This document shows, one piece after another, positions 18,785-28,240 of a stretch of DNA of 64,000 bases. Each line of letters starts with the position of its first letter. Position 1 is the stretch's first letter. The DNA comes from Paraburkholderia terricola. GTDB lineage: Bacteria > Pseudomonadota > Gammaproteobacteria > Burkholderiales > Burkholderiaceae. The stretch lies in assembly GCF_900142195.1 (NCBI RefSeq), contig NZ_FRAB01000013.1, forward strand, positions 91,405-155,404, given 5' to 3'. The position numbers were made by a program, and so were the translations under genes. Below the pieces are notes generated by a model, which saw only the letters and a program-made list of their open reading frames with translations, was not told where the DNA came from and made no database searches.

Positions 18785-20119
18785 ATGCATGACATCGACG
18801 ATTTTCTGAAGAAGAACCACGTCACCGAAATCGAGGCGATCATTCCCGATATGGCCGGAATCGCGCGCGGCAAGATCATTCCGCGCAGCAAGTTCGAATC
18901 CGGCGAGTCCATGCGCTTGCCGCAGGCGGTGATGATCCAGACCGTCACAGGCGACTATCCTGACGACGGCACGCTCACCGGCGTCACCGACCCCGACATG
19001 GTGTGCGTTCCCGACGCCAGCACCATTCGCATGATTCCGTGGGCCGTCGATCCGACCGCCCAGGTGATTCACGATTGCGTTCACTTCGACGGCACGCCCG
19101 TCGCCATCTCGCCGCGCCGCGTGTTGCGCCGCGTGCTCGAACTGTACAAGGCCAAAGGCTGGACCCCCGTGATCGCGCCCGAGCTGGAGTTCTATCTGGT
19201 CGACATGAACAAGGACCCGGACTTGCCGCTGCAACCGCCAATCGGCCGTACTGGCCGTCCGGAAACCGGCCGCCAGTCCTATTCGATCGAGGCCGTCAAC
19301 GAATTCGATCCGCTCTTCGAGGACATCTACGAGTACTGCGAGGTGCAAGAACTCGAAGTGGATACGCTGATTCACGAAGTGGGCGCGGCGCAGATGGAAA
19401 TCAACTTCATGCACGGCGATCCGTTGAAACTCGCGGACAGCGTGTTCCTGTTCAAGCGCACGGTGCGCGAGGCCGCATTGCGCCACAAGATGTACGCCAC
19501 GTTCATGGCGAAGCCGATGGAAAGCGAGCCGGGCTCGGCCATGCATATGCACCAAAGCCTCGTCGACGCGGAAAGCGGCCACAACATGTTCACGGGTGCG
19601 GACGGCAAGCCGACCTCGCTTTTCACCAGCTATATCGCCGGCTTGCAGAAGTACACGCCCGCGCTGATGCCGATCTTCGCGCCGTACATCAACTCGTATC
19701 GGCGTCTGTCGCGCTTCATGGCCGCGCCGATCAATGTGGCGTGGGGTTACGACAACCGCACGGTGGGCTTCCGCATTCCGCATTCGGGCCCCGCTGCGCG
19801 CCGCATTGAGAACCGCATTCCCGGCGTGGACTGCAATCCGTATCTGGCGATTGCCGCAACGCTCGCTGCCGGCTATCTCGGCATGACGCAAAAGCTCGAA
19901 GCCACGGAGCCGCTTCTTAGCGACGGCTATGAATTGCCGTACCAGTTGCCGCGCAATCTCGAAGAAGGCCTGACGTTGATGGGCGCGTGCGAGCCGATTG
20001 CCGAAGTACTCGGCGAGAAGTTCGTCAATGCTTACCTGGCTTTGAAGGAAACCGAATACGAAGCGTTCTTCCGCGTGATCAGTTCGTGGGAACGCCGGCA
20101 TTTGCTGCTGCACGTCTGA
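18785..20119 (+). CDS. puuA: Gamma-glutamylputrescine synthetase (glutamine synthetase family)
   Basis: 444 residues. Joins glutamate to putrescine using ATP, the first step of the glutamylated pathway. Glutamine synthetase landmarks: VIAPELEFYLVDMNKDPDLP, MEINFMHGDPLKLADSVFLF, the metal site HMHQSL within GSAMHMHQSLVDAESGHNMF, and RIPHSGPAARRIENRIPGVD. It lacks the adenylylation-site region typical of GlnA and opens with HVTEIEAIIPDMAGIARGK, as PuuA/SpuB-type proteins do. Cytosolic. Ribosome site AGAGAGAAA before ATG 18785. Operon neighbours PuuD and an aminotransferase support the substrate. Confidence 0.9.
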   Translation: MHDIDDFLKKNHVTEIEAIIPDMAGIARGKIIPRSKFESGESMRLPQAVMIQTVTGDYPDDGTLTGVTDPDMVCVPDASTIRMIPWAVDPTAQVIHDCVHFDGTPVAISPRRVLRRVLELYKAKGWTPVIAPELEFYLVDMNKDPDLPLQPPIGRTGRPETGRQSYSIEAVNEFDPLFEDIYEYCEVQELEVDTLIHEVGAAQMEINFMHGDPLKLADSVFLFKRTVREAALRHKMYATFMAKPMESEPGSAMHMHQSLVDAESGHNMFTGADGKPTSLFTSYIAGLQKYTPALMPIFAPYINSYRRLSRFMAAPINVAWGYDNRTVGFRIPHSGPAARRIENRIPGVDCNPYLAIAATLAAGYLGMTQKLEATEPLLSDGYELPYQLPRNLEEGLTLMGACEPIAEVLGEKFVNAYLALKETEYEAFFRVISSWERRHLLLHV

Positions 20120-20163
20120 AGCTGTCGCAGAGGCAATGCAAACGCAAAACTACTGGAGTCTGT

Positions 20164-21618
20164 ATGAGCTATAGAACAGAAGAAATCGCTTATGTGCAAC
20201 CGGCGTTGCACGCCACCGCAACGGTGCAGGCCATACAAGCCACGCCAGTCGCGCAGCGCAGCACCGCCGACTATCGCGCCCTCGACGCCGCGCATCACAT
20301 CCATCCGTTTTCGGATATGGGAGCGTTGAATCGCAGCGGCAGCCGCGTGATCGTCAAGGCTCACGGCGTGTACCTATGGGATTCGGAAGGCAATAAGATC
20401 ATCGACGGCATGGCCGGCTTGTGGTGCGTCAACGTCGGTTATGGCCGCAAGGAACTGGCGGATGCGGCGTACAGGCAAATGCTGGAACTGCCCTACTACA
20501 ACACCTTCTTCAAGACCACGCACCCACCTGTCATCGAACTGTCGGCATTGCTCGCGGAACTGGCGCCCGAACCGTTCAATCACTTCTTCTATTGCAACAG
20601 CGGCTCGGAAGGCAACGACACGGTATTGCGCATCGTCCATCAGTATTGGGCGGTGCAAGGCAAGCACGCGAAGAAGTTCGTGATCTCGCGCAAGAACGGC
20701 TATCACGGTTCGACGATCGCGGGCGGCACGCTCGGCGGCATGGGCTATATGCACGAGCAGATGCCCTCGAAGGTCGAGAACATCGTGCATATCGACCAGC
20801 CGTATTTCTTCGGCGAAGCGCAAGCCGATGTGACGCCGGAGGAATTCGCGCTGGCGCGCGCGCGGCAACTCGAAGCGAAGATTCTCGAAATCGGCGCGGA
20901 CAAGGTGGCCGCGTTTATCGGTGAGCCTTTCCAGGGAGCGGGCGGCGTGATTTTCCCGGCCTCGACTTATTGGCCGGAAATTGAGCGCATTTGCCGCAAG
21001 TACGACATTCTGCTCGTCGCCGACGAAGTAATCGGCGGCTTTGGGCGAACGGGCGAATGGTTCGCGCATCAGTACTTCGGCTTCGAACCGGATGTCATCA
21101 CGCTGGCCAAGGGCCTCACCAGCGGCTATGTGCCGATGGGCGCGGTGGGCCTGCATGACCGCGTGGCGAAAGCGATCATCGAGAACGGCGACTTCAATCA
21201 CGGGCTCACGTACTCGGGGCATCCGGTGGCCGCCGCGGTCGCCGTTGCCAACCTCAAGCTGCTGCGCGACGAGAAGATCGTCGAACGCGTGAAGCGCGAG
21301 ACGGGTCCGTATTTCCAGAAGCAATTGCGCGACGCCTTCGCCAATCACCCGATCATCGGCGAGATTTCCGGCGCGGGTCTCGTGGCCGGTTTGCAACTCG
21401 CGGAACAGCCGGCAACGCGCAAACGCTTCGCCAACGGCGGCGACGTGGGCACCCTGTGCCGCGATTTCTGCTTCAACGGCAATCTGATCATGCGCGCCAC
21501 CGGCGACCGGATGTTGCTGTCGCCGCCGCTCGTCATCGACAAGCACGAGATCGACGAAATCGTTTCGAAGGCGAAAAAGGCCATCGACGCGACGGCGCAG
21601 CAACTCGGCATGGCGTAG
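20164..21618 (+). CDS. spuC: Class III PLP aminotransferase, putrescine-pyruvate type (SpuC-like)
   Basis: 484 residues. PLP-dependent omega-amine aminotransferase: NSGSEGNDTVLRIVHQYWAV (cofactor phosphate site), YHGSTIAGGTLGGM, the Asp of LLVADEVIGGFGRTGEWFAH, and the Schiff-base lysine in DVITLAKGLTSGYVPMGAV. The short N-terminal segment before HHIHPFSDMGALNRSG is as in SpuC. Likely moves the amino group from putrescine or its glutamylated form to pyruvate. Third gene of the puuD-puuA-spuC run, 44 bases after puuA. PuuB and PuuC (oxidase, dehydrogenase) are not next to it. Convergent with the Deg-like protease gene. Confidence 0.88.
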   Translation: MSYRTEEIAYVQPALHATATVQAIQATPVAQRSTADYRALDAAHHIHPFSDMGALNRSGSRVIVKAHGVYLWDSEGNKIIDGMAGLWCVNVGYGRKELADAAYRQMLELPYYNTFFKTTHPPVIELSALLAELAPEPFNHFFYCNSGSEGNDTVLRIVHQYWAVQGKHAKKFVISRKNGYHGSTIAGGTLGGMGYMHEQMPSKVENIVHIDQPYFFGEAQADVTPEEFALARARQLEAKILEIGADKVAAFIGEPFQGAGGVIFPASTYWPEIERICRKYDILLVADEVIGGFGRTGEWFAHQYFGFEPDVITLAKGLTSGYVPMGAVGLHDRVAKAIIENGDFNHGLTYSGHPVAAAVAVANLKLLRDEKIVERVKRETGPYFQKQLRDAFANHPIIGEISGAGLVAGLQLAEQPATRKRFANGGDVGTLCRDFCFNGNLIMRATGDRMLLSPPLVIDKHEIDEIVSKAKKAIDATAQQLGMA

Positions 21619-21672
21619 CGGGTGTTCGTTCCGGCAAGGGATGATTTGCGGAGATGCCCTCGGTGGTTCATC

Positions 21673-23145
21673 TCATCTAGTCTCCACCGAAACGAAACGG
21701 CGCGCGTTATTGCGCTGGATCAGCACCGCAATGGGTTTGCCCGCCTTGACTTCCAGCGTCGCCACTTGCTCCTGCGATTCGAGCAGCGTGCCATTGAGCG
21801 ACAGAACGACATCGCCGGGCTGGATGCCCGCGGCCGCGGCGGGCCCGCGAACCTCGTCCACCATCAGACCGACGCCGAGTCCGCTCGCGCGCCGCTCGCC
21901 CTCGCTCAGCGGATGCATGACCAGGCCCAGGCGCTCCGTCAAGCTGACATCGTTTTGTCGCGCGTCGTTGGGTCGAACGCTCGGGCTTTCCCCCGCTGCG
22001 CCGATCATGACCGCCATGGTCATCGGCCTTCGATTGCGGATCAGCCGGAGTGTGGTTTTCGTGCCGGGCGGCAGCGCGGCGGCGGCATCGAGGAGTTCGG
22101 CGGAGCGCTCGATCGGCTTGTCGCCGAATTGCACGATGACGTCGCCGGGCTTGATGCCGATCGCGGCCGCCGTCGTGCCGGGCTCGACGGCATTGACCAG
22201 CGCGCCTGCCGGCCGCTGCAGGCCGAAGGCCCCCGCCAGCCCCGCGCCGACGTCCTGCACCTCCACGCCGAGACCGCCCGAAGGCGTCTTGCGCTGGGTT
22301 TGCAACTGCGATCGCAGCTTGGCCGTCAGATTGATCGGGATCGCAAACGTCAGGCCGGACCGGTCCTGGTCCGGATACACCTGCACGGCGATGCCGACCA
22401 CCTCGCCCGCACGGTTGAACAGCGGGCCGCCCGAATTGTCCGGGTTGACGGACACGTCCGTCTGAAAGAACGGAAAATTGCTGCCGTCCGGCAGCGTGCG
22501 GGACGTGGCGCTGACAATGCCCGCGGTAACGGTATTCTGGAAGCGGTCGGGCGAGCCGATCGTCAGCACGGGTTCGCCGGCGCGCACGCGCGACGAGTCG
22601 CCGAGTTTGACCGTCGGCAGCTTGGCGGCGTCGATCTGGATCACGGCGACGTCGCTCTGGGCGTCGACAAGCAGCACCCTGGCCTTGAACTCGCGCCGGT
22701 CGATCAGCGTGACCGTCACTTCGTCGACTTGATCCACCACATGTGCCGTGGTCAGAATGAGGCCGTCGGCGCTAATGATGAACCCGGAACCGACGCCCGA
22801 TATCGCGCTCGGCGGACTGCCCTGAGACTCCTGCGCTTGCAACGGACGCTTGAAGAACGAAGCGAGCGGATCGTCGGGACCAAGCGCGGCGAAGGCCGGC
22901 GCCGGCGCTGGTTGGGCCGTCGCGCTGACCGAGCTGATATTCACGACGGCGGGCCCGTACCGCTCCACGAGCGCGGGAAAGTCGAGCGGCGCGGCGGCAT
23001 TGGCCGGTGCAACCCGCCTCTCCTTCGCGAGCGGCGGCGCCGCGCCCGCGGCCATCGCCGTCGACTTCAGCCCCGGATAGCCGACGAGACACGCGGCTAC
23101 CACGGCAACGCGGAATACGGTGCGGACAAGGGTCGGGTTAAACAC
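21673..23145 (-). CDS. Deg/HtrA-type trypsin-like protein with two PDZ domains and an altered active-site loop
   Basis: 490 residues with a signal-type N-terminus (TVFRVAVVAACLVGYPG), so periplasmic. Protease domain about residues 60-270, then PDZ1 near 290-380 and PDZ2 near 400-480. His135 (TTAHVV) and Asp165 (SDVAVIQI) of the triad are present and Ser238 is present, but the family motif GNSGG reads DNSGG (residues 236-240), so the glycine whose backbone forms the oxyanion hole is Asp236. The codon is GAC (22438-22440), one base from GGC. Activity may be reduced or lost, leaving a chaperone-type protein; that is inference. GTG start at 23145 has GGGAG eight bases upstream. Confidence 0.88.
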   Translation of the reverse strand: MFNPTLVRTVFRVAVVAACLVGYPGLKSTAMAAGAAPPLAKERRVAPANAAAPLDFPALVERYGPAVVNISSVSATAQPAPAPAFAALGPDDPLASFFKRPLQAQESQGSPPSAISGVGSGFIISADGLILTTAHVVDQVDEVTVTLIDRREFKARVLLVDAQSDVAVIQIDAAKLPTVKLGDSSRVRAGEPVLTIGSPDRFQNTVTAGIVSATSRTLPDGSNFPFFQTDVSVNPDNSGGPLFNRAGEVVGIAVQVYPDQDRSGLTFAIPINLTAKLRSQLQTQRKTPSGGLGVEVQDVGAGLAGAFGLQRPAGALVNAVEPGTTAAAIGIKPGDVIVQFGDKPIERSAELLDAAAALPPGTKTTLRLIRNRRPMTMAVMIGAAGESPSVRPNDARQNDVSLTERLGLVMHPLSEGERRASGLGVGLMVDEVRGPAAAAGIQPGDVVLSLNGTLLESQEQVATLEVKAGKPIAVLIQRNNARRFVSVETR

Positions 23146-23479
23146 AGCGCATCTCCCAGACGGCCGTCATGCCGGGCGCGTGAAACGCCGTTGGCTAACT
23201 GGCTTCGTGGATCCATTATTTCGTCAGCGGCAACCGGCAACTGTGATACAGCGCACCGATGAAATCGAAAACGGGAAAAGCCCAATGGCCGGCGCGCGAG
23301 CCGCGGCCACCGCCACGGCCGCACGGCCTGCGCATGCGGTGCGAATGCCGATTCGCGGCACGCGCCGCCACTTTCGAATCAAGCCGCGTGCCTGGTCGCT
23401 TCACTCGATCCCTTTACTATTGGCGACCGCCGACACCATACTGTCTTACTTATTCGATTCCGCTTTTGCAGAGGCGCCG
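23146..23479. other. Spacer between Deg-like and DUF2891 genes
   Basis: 334 bases holding the divergent control region of the Deg-like gene (leftward) and the DUF2891 gene (rightward). The frame of the DUF2891 gene is open through it, but the translated part (for example ATATAARPAHAVRMP) lacks family similarity and a ribosome site. No hairpin or palindrome stood out. Confidence 0.4.
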
Positions 23480-24490
23480 ATGAACGTCCAACTCACTCCC
23501 GACCTTGCGTCCAGATTCGCCAATGTCGCGCTCGCCCACCTCACGCGCGAATACCCCAACAAGCTCACTCATGCGCTGGCCGGTCCGCAAGACGTGCAGA
23601 GTCCACGTGCGCTGCATCCGATCTTTTACGGCAGCTACGACTGGCATTCGTGCGTGCACGGCTACTGGCTGATCCTGCATCTGCTCGACCGTTTTCCCGA
23701 CCTGCCCGAAGCCACGCGCATCGTCGCGGTGGTCGACGAGCACTTCACCGAGGCGAACGTGGCCGGCGAACTCGCGTACCTCACGCTGCCGCACAACCGC
23801 GGTTTCGAGCGGCCGTATGGCTGGGCCTGGCTGCTTGCGCTGAGCGCGCAACTGCACTCGCTGAAGCTCTCCGAAGCCGCGCGCTGGTCCAAGGCCTTCG
23901 CGCCGCTCACCCAACTCTTTGTCGAACGCTTCGAGGAGTTTCTGCCGAAAGCGACCTACCCGTTGCGCGTCGGCACGCATTTCAACATGGCGTTCGCGCT
24001 GGCGCTCGCGCTGGATTTCGCGCGGCAAACCTCGCGTGATTCGCTCGAGGCATTGCTGGTCAATACGGCCGAGCGCTGGTTTCTGAACGATGTCGGCTGC
24101 CAGGCATGGGAGCCCGCCGGCGATGAATTTCTGTCGCCTTCGCTGATGGAAGCGGAGTTGATGCGGCGCATCTTGCCGCCCGCGCAATTCGTCGACTGGT
24201 TCAGTCGCTTTCTGCCGAACCTCGGCGCAAAGAAGCCCGCGACCTTATTCGAGCCCGTCACCGTGACGGATCGCAGCGACGGCAAGATTGCCCACCTCGA
24301 CGGCCTCAATCTGAGCCGCGCGTGGTGCCAGCGCTCGCTGGCCCGCGCGCTGCCCGCCGGCGACATACGCCGCACGATCCTGTTCGATGCCGCCGAGCGT
24401 CATCTGCAAAGCGCGCTGCCGCACGTAGCCGGCGACTACATGGGTGAGCATTGGCTCGGCACATTCGCCACGCTGGCTTTGGAGGCTTGA
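23480..24490 (+). CDS. DUF2891 family protein
   Basis: 336 residues. The pattern HPIFYGSYDWHSCVHGYWLI, with conserved His and Trp, and the alternating helices AYLTLPHNRGFERPYGWAWL and NMAFALALALDFARQTSRDS, match DUF2891, an all-helical barrel resembling carbohydrate-active (alpha/alpha)6 enzymes. The ending HVAGDYMGEHWLGTFATLAL is also typical. No function has been assigned to the family. Start ATG 23480 is chosen from homology; a purine-rich GAGGCGCCG precedes it. No signal peptide, so probably cytosolic. Faces a large inverted repeat on its 3' side. Confidence 0.85.
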   Translation: MNVQLTPDLASRFANVALAHLTREYPNKLTHALAGPQDVQSPRALHPIFYGSYDWHSCVHGYWLILHLLDRFPDLPEATRIVAVVDEHFTEANVAGELAYLTLPHNRGFERPYGWAWLLALSAQLHSLKLSEAARWSKAFAPLTQLFVERFEEFLPKATYPLRVGTHFNMAFALALALDFARQTSRDSLEALLVNTAERWFLNDVGCQAWEPAGDEFLSPSLMEAELMRRILPPAQFVDWFSRFLPNLGAKKPATLFEPVTVTDRSDGKIAHLDGLNLSRAWCQRSLARALPAGDIRRTILFDAAERHLQSALPHVAGDYMGEHWLGTFATLALEA

Positions 24491-24528
24491 TCCCGGCCGG
24501 CTTCAACAGCCGGAATGATTCACCGTGA

Positions 24529-24608
24529 ATGGAAAAGCGAGCGGCGCTTGCGGCGCGCGAATCGGGTTGCCTACCTGCCGATTCGCGCCGCAAGCGCCGC
24601 TTTTCCAT
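24529..24608. terminator. Long inverted repeat between two convergent genes
   Basis: 80 bases that fold on themselves almost completely. The left arm starts ATGGAAAAGCG at 24529 and the right arm ends CGCTTTTCCAT at 24608, with arms of about 36 bases separated by a short loop near GGTTGCCTACCTG. The pairing has a small insertion in the left arm only. Both ends carry an A-run or T-run (GGAAAAGC, GCTTTTCC), which makes it a good bidirectional terminator for DUF2891 (+) and the PRC-barrel gene (-). Confidence 0.75.
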
Positions 24609-24657
24609 GACTGCCTGACCGCAAGCCGGTCATTCCGGCGGCTCGCGGCTCGATGCG

Positions 24658-25083
24658 TTACTCCCCCGTCAGCTTTTTAGGCTTCGGCGGCGCCTTGACC
24701 TTGTTGTACTGGAAGGCGGGCGTGGCCTTCAAAGCGTCCTTGCTCGCGCCGGCCAGATAGAAGTTTCCCGAGCGGATATCGAGCGCGGCGATCGGCACGG
24801 CGACGTCATGCGAGGCCACACCGAGGAAGCCGCCAGCGGCGACGATCGCGGCGGACAGTGAGCCATCGGGTGCGACCACCAGATCGCGGATCGAGCCAAT
24901 CTTCTCGTTCTGATCGTTGTACACCGCCTTGCCGAGAATGCTCTTCTTCACGCTCCAGCCGCTCAATAGCGCGGTGGATTGTTCGACCGTCACGCTCAAC
25001 GGTTGCGTGCCGGCGACTTGCGCCTGTGCACTCAGGCTGGTTGCCGCCACCGCGACCACAACAACAAGTTTGCTCAACGTCAT
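24658..25083 (-). CDS. Secreted PRC-barrel domain protein
   Basis: 141 residues. Signal peptide at 1-22 (LSKLVVVVAVAATSLSAQAQ) and then a PRC-barrel core: SVKKSILGKAVYNDQNEKIG, SIRDLVVAPDGSLSAAIVAA, GGFLGVASHDVAVPIAAL. The C-terminus is Lys/Pro-rich (KAPPKPKKLTG). PRC barrels bind other proteins or RNA; the periplasmic single-domain versions are of unknown role. Start at 25083 because the signal peptide begins there; a purine stretch AACGGAGAGAAC precedes it. Divergent from polB (206 bases apart). Confidence 0.85.
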   Translation of the reverse strand: MTLSKLVVVVAVAATSLSAQAQVAGTQPLSVTVEQSTALLSGWSVKKSILGKAVYNDQNEKIGSIRDLVVAPDGSLSAAIVAAGGFLGVASHDVAVPIAALDIRSGNFYLAGASKDALKATPAFQYNKVKAPPKPKKLTGE

Positions 25084-25289
25084 AGTGTTCTCTCCGTTCT
25101 TAATAGACTTGAAGACTTGACCGGCGCAACGATGTGCGCCGAAGGAACCGCTGCAAACGATCATACAGATTACGCAGCGCGCCTGCACCCAGCGTGGCCG
25201 AGCATGAACGCCCCGCCGAGCGCGCCATGCCCCGACACGCATGGCGGTAAAATTGCGCAAGGCGATAACGCCCGTTTAGAGGTGGCGGT

Positions 25290-27656
25290 TTGACTGAGCT
25301 TGAACAGGGTTTCATCTTGACCCGGCATTGGCGGGACACGCCCGCCGGCACCGAAGTGGATTTCTGGCTGGCAACGGACGGCGGGCCCCGTCACATCCGC
25401 TTGCGCCCGCAGCCTTCGGTGGCGTTCATTCCGGTCGAACATCGCGAGCGCGCGGAAACGGTCCTGCGCCGCGAAGCGCCGCTCGATCTGCGTCCACTCG
25501 ACTTGCGCGACTTCCAGCATCGACCGGTCATGGGCCTGTACTGCCCGCAGTATCGGCAATTGACCGGCTTTGAGAAACGCCTGAAGCAAGGCGGCGTCGA
25601 CGTGTATGAAGCCGACATCTTTCCGCCCGAGCGCTACATGATGGAGCGCTTCATCACCGCGCCGGTATCGTTCGGCGGCGATTCGCAAGCTGGCGGGCTG
25701 CTCGTGAACGGCGAATTGAAGCCGGCTACCGGTTATCGCCCGTCCTTGAAGCTGGTCTCGCTCGACATCGAAACCAGTGCGCACGCCGAGCTTTATTCGA
25801 TCGCGCTCGAAGGTTGCGGGCAGCGCCAGGTGTATATGCTCGGCCCGCCGAACGGCGACGCGAGCGCACTCGACTTCGAACTCGAATACTGCGAAACCCG
25901 CGCCCAGTTGCTCGAAAAGCTGAACCTGTGGCTGGAACGGCATGACCCCGATGCGATCATCGGCTGGAACCTCGTGCAGTTCGATCTGCGTGTGTTGCGG
26001 CAGCATGCCGAGCAATATGGCGTGCCGCTGCGGCTCGGACGCGGCGGCGCGGTGATGGAATGGCGCGAGCATGGCCTCAGACAAAACCATTTCTTTGCCG
26101 GCGCCGCGGGGCGCCTGATCATTGACGGCATCGAGGCGCTGCGCTCCGCAACATGGAGTTTTCCTTCGTTCAGCCTCGAATACGTCGCGCGTTCGGTGCT
26201 GGGCGAAGGTAAATCGATCGACAATCCGTATCAGCGCATGGATGAAATCCAGCGCCGTTTCGACGAGGACAAGCCCGCCCTCGCGCGGTACAACCTCAAG
26301 GATTGCGAGCTCGTCACGCGCATCTTCGCAAAGACCGAGTTGTTGCCGTTTCTGCTGGAACGGGCAACCGTGACCGGCTTGCCGGCGGATCGCAGCGGCG
26401 GATCGGTCGCGGCATTCACGCATCTGTACATGCCGCGCATGCATCGGCAAGGCTATGTCGCGCCGAATCTCGGCGACGTGGCCGGCGCCGCGAGTCCAGG
26501 CGGCTTCGTGATGGATTCGCGGCCCGGTCTCTACGATTCGGTGCTGGTGCTCGACTACAAGAGCCTGTATCCGTCCATCATCCGCACGTTTCTGATCGAC
26601 CCCGTGGGCCTCGTGGAAGGCATGCTCGATCCCGGCGACGATCGCTCGGTGCCGGGCTTTCTCGGTGCGCGTTTTTCGCGCACTCGCCATTGCCTGCCGT
26701 CGATCGTCGGTCAAGTCTGGCAAGGGCGCGAAGCCGCCAAGCGCGAGCAGAACAAACCGCTTTCGCAGGCGCTGAAGATCATCATGAACGCCTTTTATGG
26801 CGTGCTCGGCTCCACCGGTTGCCGCTTCTTCGATCCGCGCCTCGCGTCGTCGATCACCATGCGCGGCCATGAAATCATGCACGCCACGCGCGAGCTGATT
26901 CAGGCCCAAGGCTACGAGGTGATTTACGGCGACACCGATTCCACTTTCGTGTGGTTGAAACACGCGCACAGCGAGGAAGACGCCGGCCGCATCGGCCGCG
27001 CGATCGTCGAGCATGTCAACGCGTGGTGGCGGCAGACTCTGCGGGAACGCTTCGGGCTCGACAGCGCGCTCGAACTGCAATTCGAGCGGCACTACAAGCG
27101 CTTCTTCATGCCGACGATTCGCGGCGCCGAGGAAGGCAGCAAGAAACGCTATGCGGGGCTGACCGTTGCGCCGGACGGCAGCGAGGACATCGTCTACAAA
27201 GGACTCGAAACCGTGCGCACCGACTGGACGCCGCTCGCGCAGCGGTTTCAGCAGGAGCTCTATCGGCGCATTTTCACGCAACAGCCGTATCAGGATTACG
27301 TACGCGACTACGTGCGCGATACGCTCGAAGGCAAACTCGACGACCAGCTCGTGTATCGCAAGCAGGTGCGCCGGCCGCTCGGCGATTACGAGCGCAACGT
27401 GCCGCCGCACGTGCGCGCGGCGCGCGTGGCCGACGAGTTCAATCGGCGCCAGGGGCGGCCGCTGCAATATCAGAACGGCGGCTGGATCAGCTACGTGATG
27501 ACGATCGCCGGGCCGGAGCCGCTCGAAACGCTGCGCTCCGCGATCGATTACGAACACTATCTGACGCGGCAATTGCAACCCGTCGCCGATGCGATTCTGC
27601 CCCTGCTGCGCGACAACTTCATCACGCTGATGAGCGGTCAGAAACAACTGTTCTGA
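25290..27656 (+). CDS. polB: DNA polymerase II (family B)
   Basis: 788 residues. N-terminal 3'-5' exonuclease domain with [10 protein letters not shown] near residue 155 (ExoI), [11 protein letters not shown] (ExoII) and [14 protein letters not shown] (ExoIII). Polymerase motifs: [15 protein letters not shown] near 421; [29 protein letters not shown] near 545. All catalytic aspartates are present. The family acts in lesion bypass and replication restart; in E. coli it is SOS-induced. The start codon is TTG at 25290 after TTTAGAGGTGGCGG. I saw no clear LexA box in the 206 bases shared with the PRC-barrel gene. Confidence 0.95.
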   Translation: MTELEQGFILTRHWRDTPAGTEVDFWLATDGGPRHIRLRPQPSVAFIPVEHRERAETVLRREAPLDLRPLDLRDFQHRPVMGLYCPQYRQLTGFEKRLKQGGVDVYEADIFPPERYMMERFITAPVSFGGDSQAGGLLVNGELKPATGYRPSLKLVSLDIETSAHAELYSIALEGCGQRQVYMLGPPNGDASALDFELEYCETRAQLLEKLNLWLERHDPDAIIGWNLVQFDLRVLRQHAEQYGVPLRLGRGGAVMEWREHGLRQNHFFAGAAGRLIIDGIEALRSATWSFPSFSLEYVARSVLGEGKSIDNPYQRMDEIQRRFDEDKPALARYNLKDCELVTRIFAKTELLPFLLERATVTGLPADRSGGSVAAFTHLYMPRMHRQGYVAPNLGDVAGAASPGGFVMDSRPGLYDSVLVLDYKSLYPSIIRTFLIDPVGLVEGMLDPGDDRSVPGFLGARFSRTRHCLPSIVGQVWQGREAAKREQNKPLSQALKIIMNAFYGVLGSTGCRFFDPRLASSITMRGHEIMHATRELIQAQGYEVIYGDTDSTFVWLKHAHSEEDAGRIGRAIVEHVNAWWRQTLRERFGLDSALELQFERHYKRFFMPTIRGAEEGSKKRYAGLTVAPDGSEDIVYKGLETVRTDWTPLAQRFQQELYRRIFTQQPYQDYVRDYVRDTLEGKLDDQLVYRKQVRRPLGDYERNVPPHVRAARVADEFNRRQGRPLQYQNGGWISYVMTIAGPEPLETLRSAIDYEHYLTRQLQPVADAILPLLRDNFITLMSGQKQLF

Positions 27657-27881
27657 CGTCGAGCTTCACGAAGCCGAATACCCGGGCTCATAAGCGATCG
27701 CCATCCTGTCCGGACGCGCCCGTGCACCCGGCGTAGAATCCATGCGGGACTCGTCACCGCTCCAGGCGGCGGCGAGCCCGAACCCCATCAACCACGCATG
27801 ATCCCCGCGACCCGCGGTTCAAAGCGCGAGGCGTTCATGCTGGCGCGCGCCAGTTCGACTGGTGCGCCAGGAGACATGACC

Positions 27882-28190
27882 ATGGCAAAGCTCGTCGCGC
27901 TCTATAAAACTCCGGCCAACGCGGAAGCGTTCGACGCTCACTATTACTCGACCCACGTGCCGCTCGCGAAACAGTTGCCCGGCTTGCGGCGCTATGAAGT
28001 CAGCACCGGACCGGTCGGCACGCCGCAGGGCGCTTCGCCCTATCATCTCGCCGCGATCCTGAGCTTCGATTCGCTCGAAGCGTTGAAGCAAGGACTCGGT
28101 TCTCCGCAAGGCCAGGCGACGGCGGGAGACCTGGCGAATTTTGCTCAAGCCGGCGTCGAACTGCTGCTTTTCGATACCAAAGAGGTCTGA
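27882..28190 (+). CDS. EthD-domain small protein
   Basis: 102 residues. Opens AKLVALYKTPANAEAFDAHY followed by YSTHVPLAKQLPGLRRYEVS, the standard EthD dimeric ferredoxin-like beta-barrel pattern (also seen in muconolactone isomerase-like proteins). Start ATG 27882 is chosen over 27876 because AGGAG lies eight bases upstream of it; the frame is open back to 27798. Role unknown: EthD proteins often aid oxygenases or degrade small ligands. It lies alone after polB and is convergent with the phosphoesterase gene. Confidence 0.8.
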   Translation: MAKLVALYKTPANAEAFDAHYYSTHVPLAKQLPGLRRYEVSTGPVGTPQGASPYHLAAILSFDSLEALKQGLGSPQGQATAGDLANFAQAGVELLLFDTKEV

Positions 28191-28240
28191 TCCCGCCGCG
28201 CGGCACGCGTCGCGCTACGGTCGCGTCCGATTGCTTCAGG

